Below are positions 21,036 through 33,355 of a DNA stretch of 64,000 nt, piece by piece. The notes below the pieces were generated by a model. That model made no database searches. It was not told where the DNA came from and saw only the letters and a program-made list of their open reading frames with translations. The stretch covers positions 124,001-188,000 of the forward strand of contig ML986628.1 in the NCBI GenBank assembly GCA_010094045.1, written 5' to 3'. The position numbers and the translations under genes are program-made. The DNA is from Lojkania enalia. Lineage: Eukaryota; Ascomycota; Dothideomycetes; Pleosporales. Each line of letters begins with the position of its first letter. Position 1 is the first letter of the stretch.

Positions 21036-24000
21036 TCCGTGGTGGAAGCGGAAGGATGAGACTGGGGGAGGCTGCTGTGGCGGCGAGCAGGAGCATCTGA
21101 TTGCGCGCAGAGACGGATATGTAGGATGGCGAGCGGCACGGTACGCTTCCAGGAGCACAGAGAGAGGGGAGAAAGGGGAGAGGGAAAGAGAGTTATGGAT
21201 AGGTATAAGGTGGTAGGTAGGGGGGGGGGAAAACAATGGTGGAGATGGTGGAGGGCTGGAGCTGTGATGGTGGGCTCTAAAAGTGAGCTCGCAGCAAGCA
21301 CAAGACGGCCAGGAAGGCGCGTTGGGATTGGGGTTAGGGCCTGGTCGACGCGAACAAGGAACAAGGAACAAGGAGTAAGGAGCAAGGAAGCCGGTGTTAA
21401 TTGCGGAGGAGGAGGAGGAGCATGAGCAGGGTCGGTTGGTCGCACGGTTTGCGGACTCCTCCATCCAGAGATTTTCCTCAGCGATATCTGCTTAGCTCCT
21501 CTGGCCGCGACCGCGACCACCACCGCCACCGCTAACTTACTGTACCGCAGCTCCTATCGCCTACAGACTGCCATTACTTCTGTTGCGCGCGGAGACTTTC
21601 TCTCTCTCTCTATGTGCGTGTGTGTGTGTCTGTCTGTCTGTCTATCTACTTTTGGCGCGGTTGTGCGCCGGTAAAACTACACTCACATGTTGTCTGGTAT
21701 CATCGTCATCCCATTCGGTACTCATACATAGTTGCTCACACCGTAAATACTTGGTTTGTGTGGTAACCCTCTCTACAAGTACCTTATACTACGGGACCCA
21801 TATGGGCAGACCGATTTCCGCCACGGCCCTTCCCACGGTGGGCCATGGTGCGCGCATGCGTGGGCTTCGCGCAACCAGCGTTGAGACTACTGACCACCTA
21901 GGTACATTCAACTGAGAAACTAACCGACCAACCGACCAAATGACTACTGACTAATGAGGCCCGTCGAGTACTCGAGACTCGAGACGGAGGTAACACACAT
22001 ACATAGATTGTACTGGGTAATGGTCGACCTCATAGCTGGGCGTCTTATACCCTCCCGGCCACGTACATGCTTAGGGACGTTTTGGGCTCCCGCTGCTGCC
22101 AACCCACACCACATTCTCGGCGATCTTGGAGCGAGCGACGATTTGCAAAACCGCCGTGGCCCGTGTCGCCTTCTCGCCTGACTGGCTGGGCCGCTGTACG
22201 GCATCGGTATGTATCAGCCCTTCCAGGCGATTATTTCAGCTCTTGCCGCCCTCTGTGGTGTCAGCGGCCCGTCACAGCGGACTGCCAGCGAGGGGCGTGG
22301 GGTGGACAAAGCACTACTATTACCACTACCACCACCACCGCCTCCTCCTCCTCCTCCACCATGTATGTACTGCGACCCTATCCGCTACTGCCACTGGAGG
22401 CGAACCTCTGCCTGCCTGCCTGCACCTCTCTCTCTCTCCCCCAGAACCTCTCTTGCTGCAGTTGTGGCAGCAGCAGACAGGATGGATGACGGCGACGAAG
22501 ACTCGGGGCCCCCCTGAAACAGGTCGCTGCATACGGGCCCTGCCAGGACGCGGACAAGCTTCAGGCTATTATTCTGTATTGCTAGCAGCGGCATTTCCAC
22601 GGGCTCCCATGATGGGGTTCTGCCCTTTGCTGCGCGCACGCCGGCCGCCCTCCCGCGAACCCCAAGAACACCGCCCGCATCACTAGCGTGTGCTCGCTCA
22701 CCGCGTACCTCAAGGCTGGTGCTTCCATGTGGCTCGTGGCGCGGCCAGTCAGCGGGCCAGCCAGCATCCATCCAGCCAGTCAGTAGTAGCCAGCCAGTAG
22801 CCAGCCAGTGACCAAGCGGCCGTCTTTGCGGCCCTCAGGTCTGTCGCTGGGCCTACTACTGCGAAATCCCGGTCCTCTGGCGCAGCAGCCCCGGCCTCCA
22901 GCCAATCGCCGTCGCGGGCCTGCAATGTTGGAGAGTCTGGAAGGGCAGATCCCCCCCTCTCCCCAAGAACGAACGCTTCAGGAGGGTTACGGGCCTGGCC
23001 ACATTTGTACCTGTGTACTTGTCCACCGAACGCCCGTTCATGGCTGGTTGATAGGTAGAGACAAGCTTCACCCGACCATGTATGTGCATACATACCTACA
23101 TATGTACGCCAGCACAGACGACGGTGCTGTCTCTGCGGTGGGCCGCGAAGAGAAGAAGGGATGATGAGCGACAGAGGTAGAGCGGGGCCTCAGACATGCA
23201 TCATCCATCAATCTCCATTTCTTCTTCCCTACCCGAGTCTTCAAAGTCAGCATTTAGATCAGGCAGACGACCAGTGCGGGTCCACCACCCGCCAATCGCG
23301 CCGGCCGTCCACACGGCTTCCCGCACCCGCGTCCTCCGGTCGCGGCCAGAAGGGGTCCATCTCTTTCAAGCTCGCACGCCCCGTCTTCACCACCGCCCAA
23401 CAAGAGCCGCACGACCATTATTCCCGCTTCGGGGGGCACGTGGACAGCTCTGTCACATCCGCGCGTGCTTTTCCCATCACCGGCTGGCGATCACTTTTAT
23501 CGCTGCCTTATCACCGCCCTGGCCGTTTCCAGTCCCACACCCTTGGTGTGCCCAATCTGCCCAATCACCGCCTGCCAGTCCCAGAGACCGTGATCGTCTG
23601 AACAAGACACAGGTCCGTGGACTGAGGGAAATCCTCGTTACAATGTCATTCGACAGTCGCTCCAACGCCTCTGTCGATATCGCCACGTGGACCCATCCAT
23701 GTTAAGAGCTGCAATCTCCATCCTCTCCCTAAGTTCCAGCTCCAGCCAAGTCCCGCGTAGCCGATGGTAGCCAGAGCATCCAAACACTCGGCCACCTCTG
23801 CCGCTTCCACTGTGTTTTCGTGTTACACCAGGACTTTGTCCGATTTGCTCGTCCTTTCAGATGGCGTGCTCCAACAGCACGCCAGCTAAGTCGGCGCTTT
23901 TCCATCACATTCGCACCTCGGCCCTATATACCAGAAACAGCATCAAATATGGTCGTTGTCAACCTTCACGCCATAATTGACTCGAGTCGCTGTGACCAGG

Positions 24001-24060
24001 CCTCCGTCACTGCGTCCTTGTAGTAGGAGTCTTGACATCCGAGTGGCTAGTAGCTAACTA

Positions 24061-27000
24061 ACTCACCTACTTTCATCCCTCGTGCTCCTCACCGTCTCCA
24101 AGGCCCAAAAACTCAGCCACAGGAAGACAGCCGCATCAGATGTGTCTCAGGCTGGACCCTGCAGTGATCATGTTGCAGAAAGGAAAACACGGTCTCACTG
24201 TCTACATCTACCGACGATAACACTAGACAAGCATCACCAGAACCCAATCGCGAGCCTGCACTCCATCACGTCGGAACATATTCAGACCCGAGTTCTCCTT
24301 GCAGGAGGCCAGTGTACGGACAGAATGCTAAATGAAGTCAGGGCCTCACCCTCCGCGGTGATCGATCATGGGCATGGCGCCAATAATTCATGCTGGTATT
24401 GAAGCAAGCACCAGAAAGTTGGCGGTCGCTCTACGCGCTACCTACTAGTAAATCAAACCCAGTCAACCACGAAGTCATGTGGAACTTGTCAGCCCTAGCA
24501 ATAGCCATGCAGATCGCCCAGTCTACTGCGCGTACATCCCCTGGTGGGGGAGGGCCTTGTACAGGCTGGAAGTTGCCCGATTTTGAATTCTACTACCAAA
24601 GCAGGTCGCAACATGATTCTAGCACAATATCGAGATCCAGAACATTAATGATGCGTAGGTTTGCGTACGTCCTACCCCCCCCAGCCTTGTCTCAGCGAGT
24701 CTTTTCGTTACTCGACTGGCGCAGCAATGTGTTTTGTGCGACACAAACAGGCTTGCTACAGCGCCACTATGCAGCACAATGGTAGGGAAGTTTATCGCTA
24801 AGACAAGGTTGTTGATAAACCTGGATAAAAGCGCACTGTCCACGGGATACAATATCAACGGCAACGAGTTTGTAGCCCACCCCCAAGATCTGCACAGTAT
24901 GTCGAGGCCTCCATAATCTCGGATTCTCAAGAACGTCTTCAATTTCACGTCGAGCTTCCTCAACGCGTCCCACCAACTAGCCTAGCCAGTGGCTTGCAGA
25001 CTTCCCCGCAATTGCTCCATCGCCTGATAGCTGCAACCGAGGACCTAGGGGCCGCCCCAACGAGTATCGAGGCAGCAGGTCGAAAGGCGTCTGGCCACGT
25101 CTCAACTCTTTTCGAATGACTCGCCCAGGATCAGCCAGAGAGACCTCTAATAACCCTCTAATCACACGTTAATTCCTTGCGCTCTGCACACTCCAGTTCC
25201 AACCCAACGAGCACAATGTTGCTAAACCCCCATTAGCGGCACATGTTCAAATTGTCATGATTTTCGGCTATACTACTCTCTAAAGCACATCTAAGACCGT
25301 TGTCTAACGGGCTAACACCAGTCCGCATTCAAGATATCAGTAGCTGAGTCAGCATACTGCCTTCGAAGAGACCGTGCATTCCAACAACGCAAGATCGGAA
25401 TCAGAGTAAACATTTGTGCTCTGGGTGTATTTTTTATCATGGCATGATCCATCGAGCAGCAGAGAAACACCCCAGATGCCCAAGCATCCTCAGGCCTTCA
25501 CCTATATACTCGGTTCTCTCACAGAATACAGGGACCCACCCAGCTTAATCATTCAGCAAGACGTTTGCGAGTCCTGTCGCTTATGCTCTCGACAATATCT
25601 CCAACGTATGCAGGACACCATCCAATCATGTGAACGTCTCGACGCCAGCTCATGTGCATGTCAAGCCCCTCATAATGGAAAGACCACTATGACCAGTCGG
25701 AATCTCCCAAATCTCGGGCCGAACCTCTACCGGCAATTGCAGTTTTCCGGAATACACGCCCTACGCGCGATTATGAACTCAGCTGAGCCATTCAGCTAAT
25801 AATCGTCCCAACCACGTCGATCAGATCTTTGCAATGCTGCATTCTGTACCACTATTTGTTCCGTAAGCTACACAGCGATTTGATCCAGGAAAAAGAGGGG
25901 CATGCTCGACGCTAGCGCACGCAAGGCATCTAGTGCCTAGCGTATCTGTGACTGGACGGCTCTGCTCCGAGGCTTCCCATTGGTCCATCTCGGAATACCA
26001 CAGGCTCACGAGCTCTCGCACAATTCCCCAAATTCCATCCCCATAGTCTCGAAAGAGGAACGCTTGCCATCGCCCGGTTTCTCATTTCTGACTTCTTTAC
26101 TGCTAGCCGCAAGCGAATTCATTACCTTCAATAGCCGTCTTACATCCCCGCATCAGAACTAGCTGCTCAGCTCCACTCAAAGCAAGACATAGTTACGTAC
26201 GCCCGCGCGACTAATGACGATAGACTGGAGACTCAGCTCTTCTCTTCGTTCTCTGCGTGGCCGACATACGCCCGACAGGTTCCCAACTACTTCATGCAAA
26301 CCATAAACTAAACGCTAACCCACAAACCGCCGATTATCGAGCCGATCACCGAACTAGGAGTTCGCAATGTGGGGCGGCGTGGCCGGGGAAGCGAACCTAA
26401 ATAGAACGCGGATACGCGCCCTATCCCGTTGTACACTAAGTTGCAATCGAATCTACCTAGATAGGATAGGATATGATGACGCAGGGACGGATTGTAGGCC
26501 TCAATCTTATCATATGATCGAAAGGGCATGCGGGTTGCCGGTATTAGATAATGGGGCTGGGGGTGTTAGGGTTGGAACTAAAGCTAGCCAAGAGTTGGGT
26601 GAGGGTAGGGAGTCTAATGAGAGTAATCTTTGAAGTTTGTTGGCTTGGTTTTTCGCGTGGGCTAGTTAATTTTGCGATTTGTTAGCCGTACTGATACCTG
26701 ACTTGAGTTTTGGGGAGGTTGAGATGGGTAGATGGGTTTGTCTTTTCGCATAGAGTTAATTCCGTGCGAGTGAGGAGTGGTGCGCGGTTGTTCTATCATG
26801 TGAGTGCTTTGGGGTAACTAGTTGTCAGTGATAAGGAACTGGATGAGCAAGGACCAAAGGAATGAGGTGACTGAAGGCGGTTTGGAGGAGCCGGTTGTCC
26901 TTGGCTTAGGTTTTCTCCCTTGTTAGCACCATGCGTGTCTTGGACAGAACAATTTCGAAGCTTTCCCTTCCTCCTCGATCTCTTTTACAATTGTCTAGTT

Positions 27001-30000
27001 TTGAATAATACAGTATAGCTTGTCTTGGTGATATCAAAAGTTGAGCGGCGAACTTGCTATGAAAATGGAATGTGGAAATGGCGCCAAAAGCGTGGCGAGG
27101 GATATTGTGTTCGTACTGTCTTCTTGCAATATACGAAATGGTTTTTGGGTGGGATGGTGTGATGTTGTTTCTCCCTTTATCCTTCGAAATATTCAGGGAA
27201 CTGGTTGCATTGGGAAGATTCGCTGCGTCTACCACGTCTTCCTCAGAGATCCCGATTCCAGTAAATCGATTATGATCGCTTTCCGTTCTGGCATTTCAGT
27301 ATAATATGTGAATTTTGACTGAGTGTTTGATGTAGAGTGTGCTAACGTGCAAGGAATCTTTTTTCCACAGCTCAAGGGAATTTATTTTCTCCTAGTTCGA
27401 ACTCTCCACGGGGATGAAGGGGGGTTAGACTACGCGGCTATTGGAAGTCATAGCAGTAGATTCCTCGACTAATAACGCATAAGTCTTCCGTTTTAAATTC
27501 TTGATTTTGACTTTTATGTTGGTGGAAATAATTCGCGGAGGGCGGGGGTGGGAAGTGGGTTGTCTGCCTTATTTGTGCTTCGTAGAACTAGTGAATAGAG
27601 GATGGTAAAATATGCACTAGTAATATAACCAGTTAATCTTTCAACCAAAATAGGACTTTTGAATAGAAGCGTTGTGTTAGCAGCATGATTCCGTATGCTA
27701 GATATCTAGTCCAATAATACGGGAAACAAAGCCTTTGCTGTTTGGATATCGATGGATATATAATGGGGGAATTGAACTAGAAACAGAAAAGCTTTGTCCG
27801 AACAATTCTTCTTGTTTGGAAGTGCAAAAATTCGGTTAATCAATCGGTCTCGTTCACTTCATAAGGATATGTTTTACTTTTCAAGTTGAACCATAGGGAT
27901 TGGATGAACGTGGTTTGCGCCCAACGCTAGATTTTACTTGACCTAATGCAAGCCTTATACAATAAAGTATTTGTAGCAACACACAACGTAATAAATCTAC
28001 GAGAAAAGGACATCATCAATATTCAACTGTTTTTTAGTGTCCCAGGGATCTATGGTTCATGACGACTTGCAGAGTAATACGTAACTGTAATCAACACCTG
28101 AAACTTTAACTCATGTGACTCTATGAAATCCCTTCGTAGTGTTTCGCGGGCTCCTCATCGAGAAACGACATGGGATTCATGAATGAATGATGCTCCGCTA
28201 TTGTTTTCCTTAACTTGCTGTCCGTATCAGGGAGCATCAATTGCTGAGGCAAATATTGATGTATTGGAGGGTAAGTAGCCTGCCTAGCTAGAGGCTGGCA
28301 ATGGCGAGACTATATAGGCCTAAAAAAACAGACCAACTATAATATGATAGTAGAAACATGCGACACTTACAGCTATATGTGTTTGGTAGTAGCTTTTAAA
28401 ATCATAAGATTCTGCTCGGATGAGTTTGCAGGTAGGATATGCTCGCACCAGCATGTGCGTATAGACGCGGGTATGGAGTATGGATATATGTATATTTTAT
28501 CTGCCGATTTAATATAACACTCTGTCTTTCCTACTCCCCCTGCACCCCCTGAAGAGAGTTGCTATCTCCCGCTTCAACTCCTGTCATTTAGGAATTTATG
28601 AATCCTGCTTATCAACACTCCTGCTAATAGTTTGTCACCCGGCTAATATCCTATGAAGAAACACTGGGAATATCTTTTAGTCACGATTGATACAATCCAA
28701 AAATTTCACTCCAATATTGCTAGAATAGTAAATTGTGTTCCAAAGAAAGCTGGGTATCTTAAAGTAAAGGTTAGCGCAAGTATCCGCCGCTTTAATTTTA
28801 CCTAGGAGTCATTGCTAAGGTATCTACCATTAGTATCCCTAATAATATTCAATAATTTATTTTGTTGTTCCAATCTTATCACTGGAGGAGTATTGAGGAT
28901 ATCTGTATAAATTATCTATGTTAGTCTATGCATGATGCACTTCGATCCGCAAAGTAGAAGAACATAGGCCTGGATTGTTAGATATTCGCATTTTCAGTCG
29001 TAGATATTCTATATGGAGGAATTATGATCAAAAGAATTCCAGCTCAGACGCCTTCTTCATCTCTTAGATAGTATTTTTTATCCTTTATATACTCATGCTA
29101 AACACATTATATCATATAATGAACGAGCACGGAAATATTTCACCACTCCATCAGCGGAGATAACTGTCGCCTACTTCCTTACCATCCCCATCATACCAAA
29201 CCCAAACCCAGCCCTCATAATCTTCAGAGAGCCGTGGATGACCTCCTTTCACTCTAATTCCCGATTCTTCTTAAAATACTTGCCCCCTATTCCACTCCAA
29301 CTTCAGGGGCGGAACGACATTCTATCTATCCTCGACCAGACGTACGCATTCTGCTTCTTAGGCTTGTGATTCGAATAAAAGGAGCTTAGGTAGTGAATTC
29401 CATTTAAGACATACCCTAAGCTGGACTGTACGCCTGAAAAGAGCGTTACCACGTATCGTCGCCGCCCACCACCCATCACCAACCGCATATGACAGAACGC
29501 GAGAACACTGTGCAATTGAGTTGGTAGTTTATAACCCTTTGGGCTTGCGACGATCTCTGAATCTTCTCTAATTAAATGGATGGCTTCACATTAAGTGGCT
29601 ATTATATATAGTCTAGTCACCGTTTTGCTGAAATGTGTGAGTGGCTAATGGAGATCAAATTGAGAGATTGCTCAATCTATTCCTTCATCTAATCGGAAGA
29701 TGTGGGCGGCTATAAAGGCAAAAAAGGACTAAAGTATGATGAGTGCTGGTTTATAGGCGTTGGACAAATCTAGCGTATACCGAGCGCGGTATGGTTCTAG
29801 TATCGTTGTGACCTCCATTCACGTTGTCGGTTCATTCTTATTGGGTTAATTCTGCAACTAAGAGGAGCTGGTCCCGGTGTAATGATCTAATTTGACCCTA
29901 TTGTGCGGTCTCTACGCAGATGCCTCTTTTAATCATTTGCCAACAGCAGAAACACCTGTCGCAGATATCCAAGACAAGGCTGCACACATTCCTCATCATA

Positions 30001-30390
30001 ATTTAGTCACACTTCCTCAATTCAATTCAGCTCAGGTTCTTGGTAATATCTACGCGAAGCACTCAATCAAACACCCAACTCGCGCTACCACACCGCATCC
30101 AACGTACAAATAATGCTCACATAAAACTGTGAATCGTCCGCCCATGACCCATTCCAGTTTTGTTCTGTTTGGTTTGCCACCGACCAACTCCGCAATACGC
30201 CGTACTCCGCTCGCCGTTTCATAGAATAATATGCTGAGAGTCATTTACAGTCATCACACCTCGTGTGTGCGTGCTGAGGCCTCATCAATCCGACATGCAT
30301 CATAGAAATCATAAGCGCTACACGTCCCCTTCTATGCTGTCTATGCACCACCTTTTACTTAGAGATGTGGTCAAACAATTTCGATAAGAC
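24061..30390. other. Gene-free, progressively AT-rich interval
   Basis: About 6.3 kb in which I find no protein motif on either strand. From about 26.6 kb to 30 kb the sequence is AT-rich with frequent stops in all frames, as in decayed or RIP-affected DNA. A short minus frame near 29140-29235 (ending WVWVWYDGDGKEVGDSYLR) is the only protein-like fragment noticed and is unassigned. No terminal repeats of a transposon could be identified by eye. Confidence 0.4.
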
Positions 30391-31606
30391 TCAATATGCG
30401 GCCCTCATCTTCAGTCCCTCTCGACTGTCCTCGATACCAGTTGTCTGTGGAAGCGGGTTACCATTCCCTTGGCCCGAGACGTGCGACAGACGAAGGAGTT
30501 CCGCTAACATAGCGTCCCGGGTACGGGTGCACAGTGCATCTACATCGGCAGTGGTGAGCCCTAGCGTAGGGATCGCTGGAAGGACTATGAAAAGTCAATA
30601 CAAAATGTCAAGCAGTCGCGAGTGCCGAAAATCCATACCGCTAACATCAATAACGCCTGGCACGAACCTCCTCTTTTTGATGTTCAACACGTGGCTATAA
30701 TTCGCTACCACTATAGGGACGATTGGGACCTGGGCCTGGACAGCGAGGTGGAATGCGCCCTTCTTGAAAGGAAGTAGCATTGGGTTCTCCGCGTAGGATC
30801 GTGTGCCTTCGGGGAAGATGAAGACGTTTTGGCGCTCCTCGCGGATGGTTTTGGCGGCGCCGTCGAAGGCAGCGCGGGCAGTGGTTCGGTTGGCACGGTC
30901 GATGAAGACGGTCTTGGAGAGAGCCACTAGATGTTTATTAGCGAGAATTGTTCGGAGGGATTCTGTGGGAGATGACTTGTAGACGTACTGAACCAGCCGA
31001 GGAAGGGCACCCAGCGCAGAGAGCTCTTTGCGGTGACGGAGGTATATTTGGGAAATGTGCAGCCGAGCATGAGGACGTCAAGCTCGCTAGGCACTTGTTA
31101 GCAATCGCGTTCATTAGTTGAAGCGTGTCTCGCGCTTCGTCGGCCATCCGAATAGCATTCGATTGCCATCTAGTGTGTATTCCCCGTCGCGCGGACATGC
31201 CAGCACCCCGAATATATCCAAAGGCTGGAGGATATAGCACTCACGTCTGATGATTCCCCACAAAGATTGCCGGCCTCGTCAACAGCGCCTCCTCCCCCCC
31301 CCTCCGCCCACCTTCAATCCTCCCACTATCATTGACCCTGAACGTGACTCCCGTACCCCACCACATGGTCCACTTGAAGCTCCGGGCAACCGTCCACTGA
31401 CTCAATCCCCCATATCCAACTAATCGCAGTATTATGCTCGCAATGACTCCGTACGACGCGCAGAAGCACATGGCAAGCCATGACGTGAGCAGGAAGGCGC
31501 CGAATGAGGCCAGCTGTGCGGCCCGGCGGGGTAGAATTGTGGAGAGGACGTGGAGGACGAGTATCAACGCGGGCGGACCGGCCATGGTGTAGAGTAGCCA
31601 GCCCAT
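30391..31606 (-). CDS. SLC1: 1-acyl-sn-glycerol-3-phosphate acyltransferase
   Basis: Transfers an acyl group from acyl-CoA to lysophosphatidic acid, making phosphatidic acid for phospholipid and triacylglycerol synthesis, in the ER or lipid-droplet membrane. Four exons, 31606-31245, 31086-30989, 30926-30639 and 30584-30391, give 313 aa (yeast Slc1 303). All introns are GT-AG: GTGAGT...CCTAG, GTACGT...TCTAG with a GCTAATAAAC branch site, and GTATGG...CATAG. Motif I NHQTELD (H119, D124) is created by joining exons 1 and 2, motif II is VFIDRANR, motif III FPEGTR (191-196) and motif IV VPIVPIV. Two or three hydrophobic segments lie at the N-terminus (LLYTMAGPPALILVLHVLS; FLLTSWLAMCFCASYGVIAS). 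The last exon gives a family-like tail (LPAIPTLGLTTADVDAL) not visible without splicing. The ATG at 31606 was preferred because upstream residues lack any signal. Confidence 0.93.
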
Positions 31607-32595
31607 GACGACTTGGCGTGGATAGACGGCGCGGCCGTATGTACTGCTCGGAGCTTGGTGGAGGTTTTCTCGAGGGAGCTCCGGTCTTGCTGTGGGCGGC
31701 GCAGTGGTGTCGCTATGTAGTTGTAGGACGTGCAATGCTAATTGCCGGAGCTGCACTGTCAGTGAATGACGCCGCAAGGGAGGAATGAAGATAGGCAGAG
31801 GGAATGAGGCTGTTGAGTCGCGGGACCAACTTTTTCAGCGGAAGGTTGGGGCTCCAAACCTCAGCGCCCTCGCCTAACCGATTGAGGAAAGCCAGCACTC
31901 ACTGTGGGAGCTACTAAGCTTATGGGAAAGCTTAACTGTGCGCCTCTCGTCTATTAACTAATAATCCTCTATGCCCCAGGCAAGTAGAATGCAGAGCAAG
32001 CAGAGTGGTAGAGAAGGGGGTTTCCTATATCGCAAATGTGCGTGGTGGGTCATGCATCTCATGCGCCTTTGGATCGGCTATGTGATATGCACGCGTGACA
32101 GGAAAATTGGCCTGACGATATCTAGAACCGACCTCGGGGCCGTTAGCGTTAGGCACAAAGATGGCGGATGTTCGGAGCTTGACGACTATTATTGCCCATC
32201 GAGAGTGTGCGATAATACTTTACGTGAGAGATTCTGTACCAGTACAAGCGTGGGTCAGCCATTACAAACTTCCAACATCACTAGAGTACACCCATGTGAT
32301 CTCGCGGGGCATGAAACAACCTTTCTTCACGAGACGTCTAGATGCCAATGAACTCAACTTGGGTGATATCATATAATATCAATAAGTTTGCCGAAAGACG
32401 GTTATCGAAAATTACATAGCATCACCAGGCCTCAAATGAGCGAGACTTAGCGAGCGTATGGCGTCGTAAGAAGCAGAGAAGAAAAGCAAATCTAATACCA
32501 AGTGCTATGAAATGCTTTCGGGAAGGTAGTGGACTGCTGTAGAAACGTTATCGACAGTTGGCATGGTCATTGATATTTCCCAGTCCGCGACTCAT
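31607..32595. other. Intergenic upstream of SLC1
   Basis: About 1 kb between the SLC1 start and the stop of the four-TM protein gene, both on the minus strand. It should hold the SLC1 promoter and the 3' UTR of the upstream gene. No other gene was recognised. Confidence 0.45.
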
Positions 32596-33355
32596 TTAAG
32601 GTTCTGAGGGTGTTTTCTCTGCCGCATGTGATTCATTTTGGATAGTGTGTTTGAATGATTCTGCACTCTGCCGTTGCCTGAACAGTACAAATGTTGAAAT
32701 GCTGAAGCAAAGGACGTCGGTGAGGAAAATCGGAATGAGCATCCACCGCCAAGCTACCATGTTTGTGACGTTAGAGTCAATCTTGTCGCGTTGGTGCTGG
32801 TCCGCCAAGGGAAGATCCAGGACAGCCTTGAACCACGTCTCCGGCGTCCATTTATTCACAGGGTAGGGGATGTATGACCGGACGATGCCTCGTGAGATGA
32901 ACTGGCCGCTGGTCTGGTTTGTGACAAGGAAGACTACAATTATGGCGGATAGTGTAAAGAGCACAGCAAGAAAGTGCAATATAACCAGCGCGAGTAGTGT
33001 CTTGGATGGAGTCTGCGCAAGCAAGAATTAGCTCTCACAGTTCCTTAGAGACTTGATTAGTAGGATTCCTCACACTTAGTTGCCGTTCCCGCTGTCTCCA
33101 TGCAACATACAGCCCGAACAAGCCCAAAAAGAACCCATATCCTGCGACTCCGTTGCTTTCATGGCCTTGATCGACCCAGAGATGTTTCGGCTCTACCACC
33201 AGTTGTACCGTTCTCCCTGGCCAGTTGACCTGATAGGAGCCTACATGGTCTTTTTGGTCGTGAAGGAACCCGACCATAGAACTGATGAGGCCAAGGCTGG
33301 AAATCGACAATGCCGATAGAAGTGCGTTGGATAGAATGATTGGAAGAAACTTCAT
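32596..33355 (-). CDS. Uncharacterised four-TM membrane protein
   Basis: Exons 33355-33074 and 33012-32596 give 232 aa. The 61-nt intron starts GTGAGG and ends GCGCAG, joins QRERQLS to TPSKTLL and has CTAAT elements upstream of the acceptor. Four hydrophobic helices are clear: FLPIILSNALLSALSISSLG (residues 3-22), GVAGYGFFLGLFGLYVAW (about 66-84), LLALVILHFLAVLFTLSAII (after the junction) and MLIPIFLTDVLCFSISTFVL near the C-terminus. The loop between helices 1 and 2 has WPGRTVQLVVEP; the loop between 3 and 4 has sequons (NQT, NVT). The layout is like small fungal tetraspan proteins of the SUR7/MARVEL type, but no family signature was recognised. The ATG at 33355 was chosen because the frame upstream has only a TTG. 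Function unknown. Confidence 0.7.

Larger units (their letters stand above)
19875..24060. other. GC-rich, repeat-rich upstream region of WHI3; no gene recognised
   Basis: About 4.2 kb. The first 1.7 kb is GC-rich, with many overlapping frames on both strands and homopolymer-like (Gln, Pro, Ser) translations typical of long fungal 5' leaders. It is interrupted by the N gap at 20536-20660. Further on are a TCTC/TGTG/TCTG run (21598-21645), a CCA/CCT run (22320-22361) and CAGCCAG-type repeats (22740-22810). Frames here have no family motif. A long WHI3 leader or promoter, or a non-coding transcript, are the reasonable readings. Confidence 0.4.

Noticed and set aside
20520..21529. Long minus-strand frames with polyGln and Ser/Pro-rich translation upstream of WHI3
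   Set aside because: They cross the N gap, have homopolymer-like composition in several frames at once, and show no domain; more likely leader or promoter sequence with a CTG microsatellite.
21954..23705. Several plus-strand frames of 75-186 codons
   Set aside because: Composition follows simple repeats and GC content; frames overlap on both strands and no motif was found.
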